DNA from: JABDCI01 sp964475835
GTDB taxonomy: Bacteria; Verrucomicrobiota; Verrucomicrobiia; JABWAM01
DNA length: 30,802 bases
Assembly (NCBI GenBank): GCA_964475835.1
Contig: CAYYYL010000033.1
Coordinates: 1-30,802, forward strand
Reading direction: 5' to 3'
The translations under genes and the position numbers were made by a program. Position 1 is the first letter of the stretch. Every line of letters starts with the position of its first letter. The notes below the pieces were generated by a model. The model searched no databases. It saw nothing but the letters and a program-made list of their open reading frames with translations, and was not told the origin of the DNA. This document shows, piece by piece, positions 7,830-16,771 of the stretch.

Positions 7830-8645
7830 ATGAAGAAAATAATCATTTTCGCAACCGGCATTCTCCTGGGAGGGGTGAGTGTGAAGGCGCAGTACATCGT
7901 CTACGACCCCTCATTGAATAACCAGACGGCCATGAATCAGGCTCAAAACATGGCGAGGTACGTGGAGATGATCGATAACCAGATTCAGCAGATTCATACC
8001 CTGACTTCCCAACTTCAGGAAATTCAACAGTACCGCCAGGCATTTGGGGATCCGTCAAAAATCCTTTCCATCGTGGGAGTCGATGATTTGGTTCAGGATC
8101 TTCAGAAGACTGGGTTGGGGAAATCCATGGATTCCATTCAAAATCTTTCTCAAGGCATCGATGCCTTGAAATATGACGCGAAAGGTTTGTACCACCAGAT
8201 CGGGGATACGTTTTCAACGCCGAATGGAAATTTGATGCCCCGTCAGATGGATGACTACCGGCCTTTTGCCGCGGTCAATCAAACCACCAGGAATTACTCC
8301 GAGGTGTATGCGGATGTTCTTACCCGGCGCAAGGCCTTGAAACTCAATATTGCTTCCACAACGGCGAAGCTTCAGTCGGCAACCACGGTCGCAGAAACTC
8401 AAAAGCTCACAGGTGTATTGATCGGCCTGAACTCGGCGCTGAACGCCACCGACAAGGAACTCGATCAAGCGCTTGGATTGGCTTGGGTCCAGGACTCCGA
8501 AAATCGTAACGACCAGCAGAAGCAAAAACAGGCCCGAGCTGAAGAGCAGGAATTGGAATTTTCGGAGGCCACCCAAAAGTTTGGGTCCACCATGAAGTTA
8601 AGCGTCGAGACTCCCTCGTTTCAGGAGGATTCCCATGAGGAATAA
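7830..8645 (+). CDS. trbJ: TrbJ/VirB5-like secreted T4SS protein
   Basis: A 271-residue exported protein. A Sec signal peptide (residues 1-20, ending 'VKA') is followed by 'QYIVYDPS' and a long helical region 'NMARYVEMIDNQIQQI' with Gln-rich heptads. This closely resembles the 'vvfDPsN...mInnQi' opening of TrbJ proteins. Further helices run to about residue 130 and from 160 to 250, consistent with the coiled VirB5 fold. It lies 5 bp after the lipoprotein gene and before trbL. VirB5/TrbJ proteins sit at the pilus tip or in the periplasm and help contact recipients. Confidence 0.85.
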   Translation: MKKIIIFATGILLGGVSVKAQYIVYDPSLNNQTAMNQAQNMARYVEMIDNQIQQIHTLTSQLQEIQQYRQAFGDPSKILSIVGVDDLVQDLQKTGLGKSMDSIQNLSQGIDALKYDAKGLYHQIGDTFSTPNGNLMPRQMDDYRPFAAVNQTTRNYSEVYADVLTRRKALKLNIASTTAKLQSATTVAETQKLTGVLIGLNSALNATDKELDQALGLAWVQDSENRNDQQKQKQARAEEQELEFSEATQKFGSTMKLSVETPSFQEDSHEE

Positions 8646-8666
8646 AAATTTTTTGATTGGGGATTT

Positions 8667-9803
8667 ATGAATTTTAACGCTGTATTCCCCGAATTTATTC
8701 GTCGCTGTGTCGAGTTGAAGGTCCTGCTGACTCCTGTGGCCTATCTGTTTTTGATTGTGGGCATGATTTCGTCCACCGCGACGGGACGTCGGAGTGCCGG
8801 GACTACCTTGCGTACTTTCGCAAGGACGATCATTCTCATCATTGTCCTCACTCAATTTGTCACGTGGGGGAATCAAATCACCGCTTTGACTGACACGACT
8901 GTCAAAGAGGTTCTTAAAGCTGATCCCACCAAGGTCTACGCCCAGTACAACCATGCCCTTGAAGCAAAGAGATCTGCAACCGGGCAGGCCAACTGGTGGG
9001 AGAAGTTGTTTGATGTAGGGACATCCATTTTTGATTCGCTCATTTCCGCCGTCCTTTGGGTTTTCGGACTCCTTGTAAGCATCATCGTTTTCTATGCCTA
9101 TCTGGTTCAGAAATTCATTCTTTATCTGGGATATGCCCTTGCTCCCATTTTTATCGGATTCCTTGCGGTCCGGTCCCTGCATTCCATGGGTATGGGATAT
9201 CTGCTTGGCCTTGTGGGTGTGATGATTTGGCCCTTGGGGTGGGGGGCGGCTTCCCTTGTCACCGCCGGGCTTCTGGATTTCATGACAGATCAAAGTTTTC
9301 TTTCAGACCAAACTTTTGGTGGTGCGTCCGGGTACGCTTTTCAGAACTTTATTGGTGTCGCGGTCATTGGTGTATGGCTGATTTTCAGTACCATCGCCGC
9401 TCCACTGGTTATTCAGCGGGCCATTTCTTCGGGAGTTCAGGTGGGATCGGCCCTTGTGAGTGGAGCAGCTTCCGCCACGGTGGCGGCATTGGCAACGGGT
9501 GCGACGGCTGCGGGTTCCTGGAGTGCGTCCGGTGGAATGGGGGCTATGGTCAGAGGGCTGACAGGCGGAGCCATGGCCACCGGTGCGACTTTGATCGGGA
9601 CTTCCATGTCCGGAGGCACTTATTCCCCAACAGGTTCCCTGGTGACGGCAATGGGTCAAATGAGTGGTCGCACGGATTCGCATAGGAAAGCCAAACAAGG
9701 GAGCCCATCAACGTCTTCCTCTCAAAGTACATCCACCATCGATCCGAGTGGGGACAACGAAGTCCATGCCCTGCTCCGGAAGACTAAAAATCCTCATTCC
9801 TAA
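8667..9803 (+). CDS. trbL: TrbL/VirB6-like polytopic channel protein
   Basis: A 378-residue integral membrane protein with about six hydrophobic segments (roughly 19-36, 52-68, 121-146, 149-168, 177-203 and 228-250) and a large loop at about 70-115. The central 'LYLGYALAPIFIGFLAV...GLVGVMIWPLGWG' region is typical of TrbL/VirB6. After residue 255 the chain becomes Gly/Ala/Ser/Thr-rich with low complexity ('ASATVAALATGATAAGS'), also common in TrbL C-termini. GGGGA about 6 bp upstream supports the ATG. It forms part of the inner-membrane translocation channel. Confidence 0.87.
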   Translation: MNFNAVFPEFIRRCVELKVLLTPVAYLFLIVGMISSTATGRRSAGTTLRTFARTIILIIVLTQFVTWGNQITALTDTTVKEVLKADPTKVYAQYNHALEAKRSATGQANWWEKLFDVGTSIFDSLISAVLWVFGLLVSIIVFYAYLVQKFILYLGYALAPIFIGFLAVRSLHSMGMGYLLGLVGVMIWPLGWGAASLVTAGLLDFMTDQSFLSDQTFGGASGYAFQNFIGVAVIGVWLIFSTIAAPLVIQRAISSGVQVGSALVSGAASATVAALATGATAAGSWSASGGMGAMVRGLTGGAMATGATLIGTSMSGGTYSPTGSLVTAMGQMSGRTDSHRKAKQGSPSTSSSQSTSTIDPSGDNEVHALLRKTKNPHS

Positions 9804-9808
9804 TTTTT

Positions 9809-10480
9809 ATGACGTTTTCCCCAGAATCCCTTCTTCGTGAGACGGTGGTGGATTTCGGATCCATTTCTTCCAAGCGACGGAGAAAACCGGATCCCATTCG
9901 CATCCTTGTCGATCGGGATCGTCTGGCCTGGCTTTGGTTTTTCGTGGCAGTTGCCATATTGATCGGCGCTTCGGTGGATCGATTCTACCTGATTGGGGCC
10001 TTTAAACAACGTGAGCACGTGGTGATCCTGGATCCGGCGGGAACGTTTTATGTTTCACCTCTTCAAAAGTTTGAGGAGGCCAGGGACCTCCATGCCCAAC
10101 AGGCCACCTGGGCTGCCATGGCCCTGTTGGAAAGAAACCCTGTAGGGTTTGATCACGAAGATTTGCTCAAGCAGATGTTTCTGAGAAGCGCCTTTGCTAA
10201 AGCGCAGAACGTTCGCATGGCTGAGGAGTTGGAGTTCAAAGCAAAGCAACTTCACCAGAAGGTTGAGATCGGGAAAATCGAGATTTTGAGTACCCGTGAA
10301 AATGTGGTGCTGACCCATGTCACCGGTCAGCTTCTTCGCAGCGGAATTTTTGAAGACAAGGCTTTCGCAGAAGCAATTCCGTTCAAGCTGTCACTCAAAC
10401 TCCAACGTAATCCCGACATGGTTCGAAACGGGCGATTCCCCACAGCCGTGGCTGATTTTAAATATGAACCCACTCGTTAA
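9809..10480 (+). CDS. trbF: TrbF/VirB8-like inner-membrane protein
   Basis: A 223-residue bitopic protein: a basic cytoplasmic N-terminus (1-38, with 'SSKRRRKPD'), one membrane helix at about 39-64 containing 'WLWFFVAVAILIGASV', and a periplasmic domain of about 155 residues with the NTF2-like layout of VirB8/TrbF. It begins 5 bp after trbL and overlaps the trbG-like start by 17 bp. Membrane topology, length and position between trbL and trbG give the assignment. VirB8 proteins organise the core complex and contact VirB9 and VirB10. Confidence 0.82.
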   Translation: MTFSPESLLRETVVDFGSISSKRRRKPDPIRILVDRDRLAWLWFFVAVAILIGASVDRFYLIGAFKQREHVVILDPAGTFYVSPLQKFEEARDLHAQQATWAAMALLERNPVGFDHEDLLKQMFLRSAFAKAQNVRMAEELEFKAKQLHQKVEIGKIEILSTRENVVLTHVTGQLLRSGIFEDKAFAEAIPFKLSLKLQRNPDMVRNGRFPTAVADFKYEPTR

Positions 10481-11345
10481 AATCCTCTTCCCCCTCCTTC
10501 TTTGGGCTTCTTTAACCCATGCTCACGAACTTCGACGTGTCGAGGAATACCACCTTGATGAACACACGGTGCATACCATTCCCGTGGCATTGAACCGGGT
10601 GACCACGATCAGTTTCCCGGGCCCGATTACGGCCATTGATGCAGCCAACGTGACCAATGATCCGAAAACCCCGGGCTTGTTTCAAATCGCTCATGCCAAG
10701 GGCTCATACTTTTTCACCATCAAGGCCCTAGTTCCGAAAGCTGCCACGAACGTTAATATTCGTTGGAATCGCAAGACCTACGTTCTGGAACTGGTGGAGA
10801 GCCCGACCCCGCTTTATTCGGTCCTTTTTCAGTATGTCATTGAGGAACCGGTGCGAGCAGTTCCGGTCCGGGTTGCCCCCGAACGGTTGCTGGCTCTTTT
10901 GGATAAAGCCAAGGCGTATCCCATTCTCAAATCATACCATCCCGAAGCTGTCGCCCAGGTGGAATACCTGACGTACTCGAAGGAATCCAAATCCAAAATC
11001 ATGGACTGCGGGGATTACGAAATCCAAATTGAAGAAATTTTCCGTTTCAACCCCGAGGACACTCTTGTCCTGCGCCTTGCTCTTCGGAACAAAACGGATG
11101 GAGTCATTCATTACGCTCCCGATAGTTTTGCTCTTCGAGTGGGGGAGCGAACCTATCCCCAGGCATTGAGTGATGCCAGTGGCACCATTCCACCCCAAGG
11201 ACAGGCGCCAGTCTATTTTGCAATCACCGGCACGCCGGATGGCGGGCGTAATGATCTGTCGCTCAAAAATGAATTTGCGGTTCTGCTGGATCGCTTTCCC
11301 GCAGCCACGGAAGTTGGTGAGCAGGAGGGGGACGTTCAGCCATGA
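10464..11345 (+). CDS. trbG: TrbG/VirB9-like outer core-complex protein
   Basis: A 293-residue exported protein. The frame is open from 10317, but the ATG at 10464 starts a signal peptide (residues 1-20, 'LVKILFPLLLWASLTHA'), so that start is preferred. It overlaps trbF by 17 bp. The mature N-terminal part has 'VTTISFPGPITAIDAANV' (about 44-61), the beta-rich opening of VirB9/TrbG that binds VirB8/VirB10. The C-terminal half (about 170-285) is beta-sandwich-like with 'DTLVLRLALRNKTDGVI', resembling the VirB9 C-terminal domain that pairs with VirB10 in the outer-membrane ring. It ends in an ATGA overlap with the VirB10-like gene. Confidence 0.82.
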   Translation: MNPLVKILFPLLLWASLTHAHELRRVEEYHLDEHTVHTIPVALNRVTTISFPGPITAIDAANVTNDPKTPGLFQIAHAKGSYFFTIKALVPKAATNVNIRWNRKTYVLELVESPTPLYSVLFQYVIEEPVRAVPVRVAPERLLALLDKAKAYPILKSYHPEAVAQVEYLTYSKESKSKIMDCGDYEIQIEEIFRFNPEDTLVLRLALRNKTDGVIHYAPDSFALRVGERTYPQALSDASGTIPPQGQAPVYFAITGTPDGGRNDLSLKNEFAVLLDRFPAATEVGEQEGDVQP

Positions 11346-12382
11346 ACCCAAGGGCATTATTAAGTTTTTTGCGAACCCCTACAGGATCCCTTCTGGGGTT
11401 TGGCGTCATCCTTCTATTTTCGTTTATCCTGGTGAAAGGATTTTCCCATCCAGAAAGGGGAGGGACGCACTCAACAGCTCATGCCAGGAAACCCGAGAAG
11501 AAAGAGGAGAAAACCCAGCTCATTCAGACGGTTGAACAGGCCATGGTTCCATTCAATCCTCCCCCGAATCCGGTTGGAGAGAAGCCCGGGAAAAAAGAAA
11601 AGGAACCCGTCAAAAAGGAGAATGCCCCGATGTTCTCCCCGATAAGCCTCTATTCGGATACCTCTTCGAAAGAACCAAAGCCCCTCGGAAATACCTATGT
11701 GCCCTATGGCCGGCTTATTCCTTGCGAGCTGATCGTCACGGTGGACTCTTCCTCCATTCAAACTCCGATTATTGGCCTCACTACTGAGGGTATTTATCAT
11801 GATGGGCAGTTGATTGTACCCGCTGGAACAGAAATTCATGGCACCGCCCAACCGGATCGAATGCGGGAACGCATTGCCAGTAGTGGCAATTGGACATTGG
11901 TTTGGCAGACAGGAGAGGAGTTGTCTTTGACGGGAATTGCTCTCGATCGGGAAAAGGATCCCCATGGCATCGACAAATGGGGAATCACCGATGGCAGTGC
12001 CGGGTTACGGGGAAGGGTGCTGAAATCCGATGACATGGCTGAAATTAAACTTTTCGCTGCAACCTTTCTTGGTGCGGCGGCATCTGCCATGACCGAAAAG
12101 GAATCGACCTTTTTCGGAACACAGATGGCCTCATCCCTTCAAAACGCCCCCCTGAAGGGTGCTCAGGATGTCCTTGGTGTTTACGCCAAGCAGATCTACG
12201 ACACCATCCAACGGGATGGCTTCTATGTCCGCGTTCCGGCGGGAAAAGAGTTTTATCTCTACGTCAAACAAACCATCGACAGGGCAGATGCCACGATCGG
12301 TGGCACTCGACTTGAAGCAGCTGAAACACAGGAGAATCCGTCTTCCGCCACGCATCTCCAATCCACCCAGAATTTCCCATGA
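11342..12382 (+). CDS. trbI: TrbI/VirB10-like core-complex protein
   Basis: A 346-residue protein with a short cytosolic N-terminus, one membrane helix (about 16-33, 'LLGFGVILLFSFILVKG'), a Lys/Pro/Glu-rich periplasmic spacer (about 45-110) and a C-terminal beta-barrel domain. The latter carries VirB10/TrbI hallmarks: 'PYGRLIPCELIVTVDSS' (about 121-137), 'GQLIVPAGTEIHG' (about 154-166) and the late 'VRVPAGKEFYLYVKQ'. VirB10 spans both membranes and transmits ATPase energy to the outer pore. It overlaps the preceding and following genes by ATGA. Confidence 0.88.
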   Translation: MNPRALLSFLRTPTGSLLGFGVILLFSFILVKGFSHPERGGTHSTAHARKPEKKEEKTQLIQTVEQAMVPFNPPPNPVGEKPGKKEKEPVKKENAPMFSPISLYSDTSSKEPKPLGNTYVPYGRLIPCELIVTVDSSSIQTPIIGLTTEGIYHDGQLIVPAGTEIHGTAQPDRMRERIASSGNWTLVWQTGEELSLTGIALDREKDPHGIDKWGITDGSAGLRGRVLKSDDMAEIKLFAATFLGAAASAMTEKESTFFGTQMASSLQNAPLKGAQDVLGVYAKQIYDTIQRDGFYVRVPAGKEFYLYVKQTIDRADATIGGTRLEAAETQENPSSATHLQSTQNFP

Positions 12383-12963
12383 AAATTGTCCGCCTACTTC
12401 CTTTATTGTTTTTTACCGGCTGCGCCTCTGACCCAAAACCCATCGTGATGAGCATGCCTCATGACGTTCCGGGAACGACTTTATCGACTGAAGGGACCGA
12501 ATCCGTTCGATATGCGGAAAACATCAAGGCGTACAATGTAGGCCGCTACATCGATCCAAATAATGGGCTGGTGATGCATGAGGCGCATCCTGTTTATCGC
12601 GTGGAAACCACGGCGAAGTGGAATCTCCATCCGAATGGACCCGCACTGTTGGCGTACGGCCCCGCGGTCGGCGTTGTCGATCCCGCGCACAAGGACGTGC
12701 CGACAACTCCTGAAATTGTGGTCGAGGTCAACAAGCAGAAGGCGGCGACGCAAGCGGTGATCTCGCAGGGGGAACGCATCAATCAGACGCTGACTCAGCT
12801 TTCCACGGCGTTGACCGAGAGCCGCCAGGCCGGAGAAAAAAACACGCAGCTTCGGAAGGAACTGGATTTGACGAAACAACGGCTCGACCTGCTGGAAACG
12901 GAATTGAGAGGGCGACAGCAAACGAATGGTGCGCCTCAAAATGTGATCAAGGATACGTGGTGA
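12379..12963 (+). CDS. Lipoprotein ending the trb operon
   Basis: A 194-residue protein with a short lipoprotein signal and lipobox 'FFTGC' (Cys15). A middle region, 'YAENIKAYNVGRYIDPNN' (about 46-63) and 'MHEAHPVYRVE' (66-76), looks folded and conserved. Residues about 115-180 are a charged coiled coil ('LRKELDLTKQRLDLLETEL'). It is the last gene of the transfer operon, coupled to trbI by ATGA. A lipoprotein at this point could be the VirB7-like component that stabilises VirB9, but it is much longer than VirB7 and is not recognised. It could also be TrbH-like. Confidence 0.75.
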   Translation: MKIVRLLPLLFFTGCASDPKPIVMSMPHDVPGTTLSTEGTESVRYAENIKAYNVGRYIDPNNGLVMHEAHPVYRVETTAKWNLHPNGPALLAYGPAVGVVDPAHKDVPTTPEIVVEVNKQKAATQAVISQGERINQTLTQLSTALTESRQAGEKNTQLRKELDLTKQRLDLLETELRGRQQTNGAPQNVIKDTW

Positions 12964-12988
12964 ATTCAAGACCCCGCGTAAGTGCTCT

Positions 12989-13001
12989 GATCTCGAAGAT
13001 C
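12989..13001. terminator. Weak hairpin between convergent operons
   Basis: GATCT-cga-AGATC forms a 5-bp stem in the 46-bp gap between the end of the trb operon (plus) and the end of res (minus). GTTTA follows. It is short and lacks a real T-run, so it would be at best a weak bidirectional terminator. Confidence 0.25.
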
Positions 13002-13009
13002 GTTTAATG

Positions 13010-15724
13010 CTACGAGAGCGTGACTTTTCCCGCCTTTTTTCCATTGGCTTCAAATTGGGCAGCGAGTCCCTTAATGCTCATGTTTTCAGCGATGACATCA
13101 TGAGGGATTAGAAGATATTTCCACGGTTTGCCCTTGTTCTTGACGCAGTGTTCCGTTGCCTGCTGACACCAGCTAACGGCTGAATCTTTTTTTGCTAGGA
13201 CCTCAGGATCTTCCATGTCCCTCCGCGCCTTTGGTTCCAACATGTAGATGCAACTGGCTGTCTCTGCAACGAAGTCCGGTTGATATTCTCGTTGGTCAGC
13301 CATCCATTTATAAAAGATCTGAAATTGTCCGCGGCCCGGCTTGAACCATTTTTCCGTTTCACGATCCAAAATTACCGAAAGAACACGCTCTGTGTCTGAT
13401 TGGAATTTCTGCACCGGATAGAGACACTTTTTAAATCCACCAAAAATCAGTTGCGCGATCTTTGTTTTGTCAGCGACAGGCGCTCGAAAATCTTGAATTG
13501 GCTCGTTCGCTGGGGCCGTAAAGGCCAAAGGTTTCAATGCAGTGAAACCTTTGCTCACGACCACTTCGTAGCCGGTGGCCTTTTCCCAGTGATGCTGCTG
13601 CATCTGCGCGTGAATGAATTCCGCGAGCTGACGATGGTAATATTGAAGTACGTTTTTGACTTCATCTTCATCCTTCAAGTAGGACCGAAGGTGCAGAATC
13701 ATCTGTTTCGCAAGGTCATAAAGCAGATCGGCATGGTGGTCGTAGGCAACGTCATCGAAATCAACGAGCACACGGACAAGATAATCTTCTAGTCGTAATT
13801 CCAGTTGAGCGTTACCCAAGGCGACGAGAGTTTCTTGCTGATGGTCGCGGAGATATTGAATTAAAATGTCTCGTTCAACCGGCTGGTAATTGATCGCATT
13901 CGTAGTCAGCTTGAATGAGTTAAATCCACTCGTCACTTCGCCCTTCGGCACGACGAGAATTCTTGGAATATCAATCGTTTGTTGCACGACCAGCGTAGCT
14001 GTTTTCGCGACCACTGCTGCGACATCGGGCTTCTCGATGACGCCTGCGAGTTCCTGTTGTGCTGGTGCGATCACCTTTTCGACAGCTTGTACCAGCTCCT
14101 GTTGAACGTCCTCTTTCAAGAGCCAGCCCGAACTCGGCAAATGCTCAAATTGCTGAATGACGTCGTACGTGACTTTGGCAACTGACTTTTCGGCTTCGGT
14201 TGCAAAGGGAGATTTCGCTGGCGGGGGAACTGCATTTGCGACCACTGGGGAGCTCGATTCCACCGCTTGCCCTCCAAGCTGTGCCAAAACTCCTGCCTGA
14301 GAAACTACAGTCGCCATCCTCTGAAAATCTCTGCCCGGTTCGAGGATCACCTGTTGAAGGCGGACCACGGAATCCGGACGGTTCGCCTCGTCAATAATCT
14401 CCTGGAATTTGTCGTGCGCAACGATGTTCAGCCGGTCGACAGCATTCACTCCTGTCCGCTTTCCATACGGAAGTCGAAGACCGCGGCCGATGGATTGCTC
14501 GATAAGCGTGCGGGCGTTGGCCGCGCGCAAAGGAACGATGGTGTAAAGGTTGGTCACGTCCCAGCCTTCCTTCAGCATGTTGACGTGAATAACGATCTCT
14601 GTAGCTGATCCGGCGCTTTCAACTTCGAGGAGCTTCTTGATCATTTCCTCCTCCTCTGCGCCGGTCTTACTGGAATCGACTTGAATGACCTTCTCTTTGT
14701 AGCGGCCTTCAAAAAAGGTGTCCGATTGAATCAGCTTAAGGAGCTCGCTTGCGTGAGTCGTGTCTCGTGCGATCACAAGAACGAATGGCTTCACAATACG
14801 CTGATCAGTCTGTCGAGCGTACGTTTCCAATTCCACTTTCACGTTCTCATGCAATCGGATGCCGTCCTCTAATTTGATCTTTTCAACTTCAGCCGGCGAA
14901 AAACGACTTGGATCGAAGTTCTTTTGTGTGACAACCGCCGGTTCTTTTACGAAGCCATCGGCCATTGCCCTTGCCAAGGGGTAGTCGTAGATGACGTTGT
15001 TGAAGGGCGTGCTGCCTTTTCCGGCTTCGATAAATGGCGTTGCTGTCAGCTCCAAGCCGAGCACCGGCTTGAGTTCATTGATGGCTCGGACGCCAGCCGT
15101 CGCACGATAGCGGTGGGACTCGTCCATGATGAGGACGAGGTCTTTCAATGCCGCCAGGTAATCAAAATAGCTTTTGCCGATGTATTCCGAGAGACGCTTG
15201 ATCCGTGGAGCTTTGCCACCGCGCACTTCCGAATTAATCTTCGAAATATTGAAGATGTTGACCTTGCAGCGAAGTACCTGGTCGAACAGGGTGCCGGCCT
15301 TCGCCTCATAATTATCGCCCGTGATGATTTCGGGCACATCTGTGGCAAATTCTGCAATGCCTTTGAAAACGTACTTCGGTGTATTCGGGGTGAAGTCGGT
15401 GATGAGTTTGTTGTAAATCGTCAGGTTCGGCGCCATGACGAAGAAGTTGTTGATGCCGTGCGCAAGGTGTAGGTAGCTGATAAACGCCCCCATAAGCCGC
15501 GTCTTCCCAACGCCGGTTGCCAAGGCAAAACAGAGGGAAGGAAACTCGCGTTCAAAGTCCGTGACCGTAGGATACTCGCTTCGTATCACGGCCAGTGCAA
15601 CCGCAAGATCTGAAGTTTTGTGCGGCGGAATGATCTCGGTTACGCGCTCTAGGATCTCGAGGGATAAGCGCTGGGGCGCACGTAGGCTCAGACGTCCAGC
15701 AATGGCGTTGACGTGACGGTTCAC
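13010..15724 (-). CDS. res: Type III-like restriction subunit (helicase-nuclease)
   Basis: A 904-residue SF2 helicase-nuclease. Walker A 'ATGVGKT' lies at 69-75, 'DESH' at 201-204, 'ELTATPF' at about 225-231 and motif VI 'LIEQSIGRGLRLPYG' at about 407-421. At the C-terminus 'PDF...LEPKAR' (about 816-834) gives the PD-(D/E)xK nuclease pattern, so the cleavage domain looks intact. Length fits type III Res (about 900-1000). It starts with GTG in a GTGA overlap (15721-15724) with the RhuM gene. It is the last gene of the six-gene operon and probably acts with the Mod methyltransferase on unmodified DNA. The convergent end of the trb operon lies 46 bp away. Confidence 0.9.
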   Translation of the reverse strand: MNRHVNAIAGRLSLRAPQRLSLEILERVTEIIPPHKTSDLAVALAVIRSEYPTVTDFEREFPSLCFALATGVGKTRLMGAFISYLHLAHGINNFFVMAPNLTIYNKLITDFTPNTPKYVFKGIAEFATDVPEIITGDNYEAKAGTLFDQVLRCKVNIFNISKINSEVRGGKAPRIKRLSEYIGKSYFDYLAALKDLVLIMDESHRYRATAGVRAINELKPVLGLELTATPFIEAGKGSTPFNNVIYDYPLARAMADGFVKEPAVVTQKNFDPSRFSPAEVEKIKLEDGIRLHENVKVELETYARQTDQRIVKPFVLVIARDTTHASELLKLIQSDTFFEGRYKEKVIQVDSSKTGAEEEEMIKKLLEVESAGSATEIVIHVNMLKEGWDVTNLYTIVPLRAANARTLIEQSIGRGLRLPYGKRTGVNAVDRLNIVAHDKFQEIIDEANRPDSVVRLQQVILEPGRDFQRMATVVSQAGVLAQLGGQAVESSSPVVANAVPPPAKSPFATEAEKSVAKVTYDVIQQFEHLPSSGWLLKEDVQQELVQAVEKVIAPAQQELAGVIEKPDVAAVVAKTATLVVQQTIDIPRILVVPKGEVTSGFNSFKLTTNAINYQPVERDILIQYLRDHQQETLVALGNAQLELRLEDYLVRVLVDFDDVAYDHHADLLYDLAKQMILHLRSYLKDEDEVKNVLQYYHRQLAEFIHAQMQQHHWEKATGYEVVVSKGFTALKPLAFTAPANEPIQDFRAPVADKTKIAQLIFGGFKKCLYPVQKFQSDTERVLSVILDRETEKWFKPGRGQFQIFYKWMADQREYQPDFVAETASCIYMLEPKARRDMEDPEVLAKKDSAVSWCQQATEHCVKNKGKPWKYLLIPHDVIAENMSIKGLAAQFEANGKKAGKVTLS

Positions 15725-16761
15725 TTCTTTCTCCTCCGGCCAGATTTCTTGAATGAACCCGACTGCAGTTTCTTCACTTTCGAAATAGCTTCCTCAAAAT
15801 CCTTCTCGACCTGGCTTGGAGCGGACAATTCTTTGACACGAAATTGCTCATATTCAGATTCGGCTTTGGCGATGGCATCGTCATGACTGATTTTGCCGGC
15901 ATGCGTGAGAATCTCTCGATCGCTCAGGCGGAAGAAATCATCGAGCTTCGTGATCCAGTCCCACATATACATCGGTTTACGGCTGCGCGCCTGAAGTTCG
16001 GCAAAATCAAGGTAGAAGGAGACGATGAGATTGAGCGCCTCCAGCTCATCCTGCTTCAGATAGTTTTTGGCGATGCCGATATCAGACTTCCGGGGACGGC
16101 TGCCGGTCCAGCTCGTCAGGCCCATATTTGGGGTGGATGCATTGGATCGGGAAGCGATGATTTCCGCAGCCGTATGCCCATGAGCGGCCCAGTGCATTTT
16201 ATTTTGAACCGTTGCAAAAAATTCCTGTGAGAGATCGTTTTTTGGATCGTAATCGACGCTTGTCGCATAAATATCCAGGACTTTTCGCCAGAAGACCTTT
16301 TCGGAAGAGCGGATGTCGCGGATTCGAGCAAGGAGCTCATCAAAATAGTTGCCTCCTCCCGATTGCTTCAGTCGCTCGTCATCCATCGTGAATCCCTTGA
16401 CGAGGTATTCTCTTAATCGTTGGGTCGCCCAAATCCGGAACTGCGTGCCGCGCTGCGATTTGACACGATAGCCCACAGAAATGATCACATCGAGATTGTA
16501 AAATTCGATGTCCCGTTGAACCTTCCGATTGCCTTCTTCCTGAACTGTTGCAAATTTTGCAACAGTTGAACCGGGCTGCAATTCGCCTTCCTCAAAGACA
16601 TTGCTAATATGCTTGGAGACAACTGATTTATCCCTTTGGAACAAATCGGCCATCTGATTGAGGGACAGCCATGCCGTTTCCCCCTGAAGCCGCACCTCGA
16701 TGCGAGTCTGACGGTCGTCCGTCTGATAGAGCACAATTTCTGATTGGGGAGGTTGAGACAT
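15721..16761 (-). CDS. RhuM-family protein
   Basis: A 346-residue protein of the 'virulence RhuM' family. The frame is open to 16872, but that extension is antisense-like overlap into mod. The ATG at 16761 ('MSQPPQSEIVLYQ') gives the standard family start, 10 bp after mod. Residues about 28-58 form a helix-turn-helix ('WLSLNQMADLFQRDKSVVSKHI'). Next comes the family core 'YNLDVIISVGYRVKSQRG...FRIWATQRLREYL' (about 88-120), then 'RIRDIRSSEKVFWRKVLDIYATS'. The C-terminus is strongly basic. RhuM genes often lie inside type I or III restriction loci, but their role is unsettled: regulation, antirestriction control or a toxin-like effector. Here it is locked between mod and res. Confidence 0.85.
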   Translation of the reverse strand: MSQPPQSEIVLYQTDDRQTRIEVRLQGETAWLSLNQMADLFQRDKSVVSKHISNVFEEGELQPGSTVAKFATVQEEGNRKVQRDIEFYNLDVIISVGYRVKSQRGTQFRIWATQRLREYLVKGFTMDDERLKQSGGGNYFDELLARIRDIRSSEKVFWRKVLDIYATSVDYDPKNDLSQEFFATVQNKMHWAAHGHTAAEIIASRSNASTPNMGLTSWTGSRPRKSDIGIAKNYLKQDELEALNLIVSFYLDFAELQARSRKPMYMWDWITKLDDFFRLSDREILTHAGKISHDDAIAKAESEYEQFRVKELSAPSQVEKDFEEAISKVKKLQSGSFKKSGRRRKK

Positions 16762-16771
16762 GGGAAAGATT

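Noticed and set aside
14924..15472. Plus-strand 182-codon frame opposite res
   Set aside because: It is antisense to the helicase core of Res, has no recognisable motif, and none of the neighbouring genes here lie on the plus strand.
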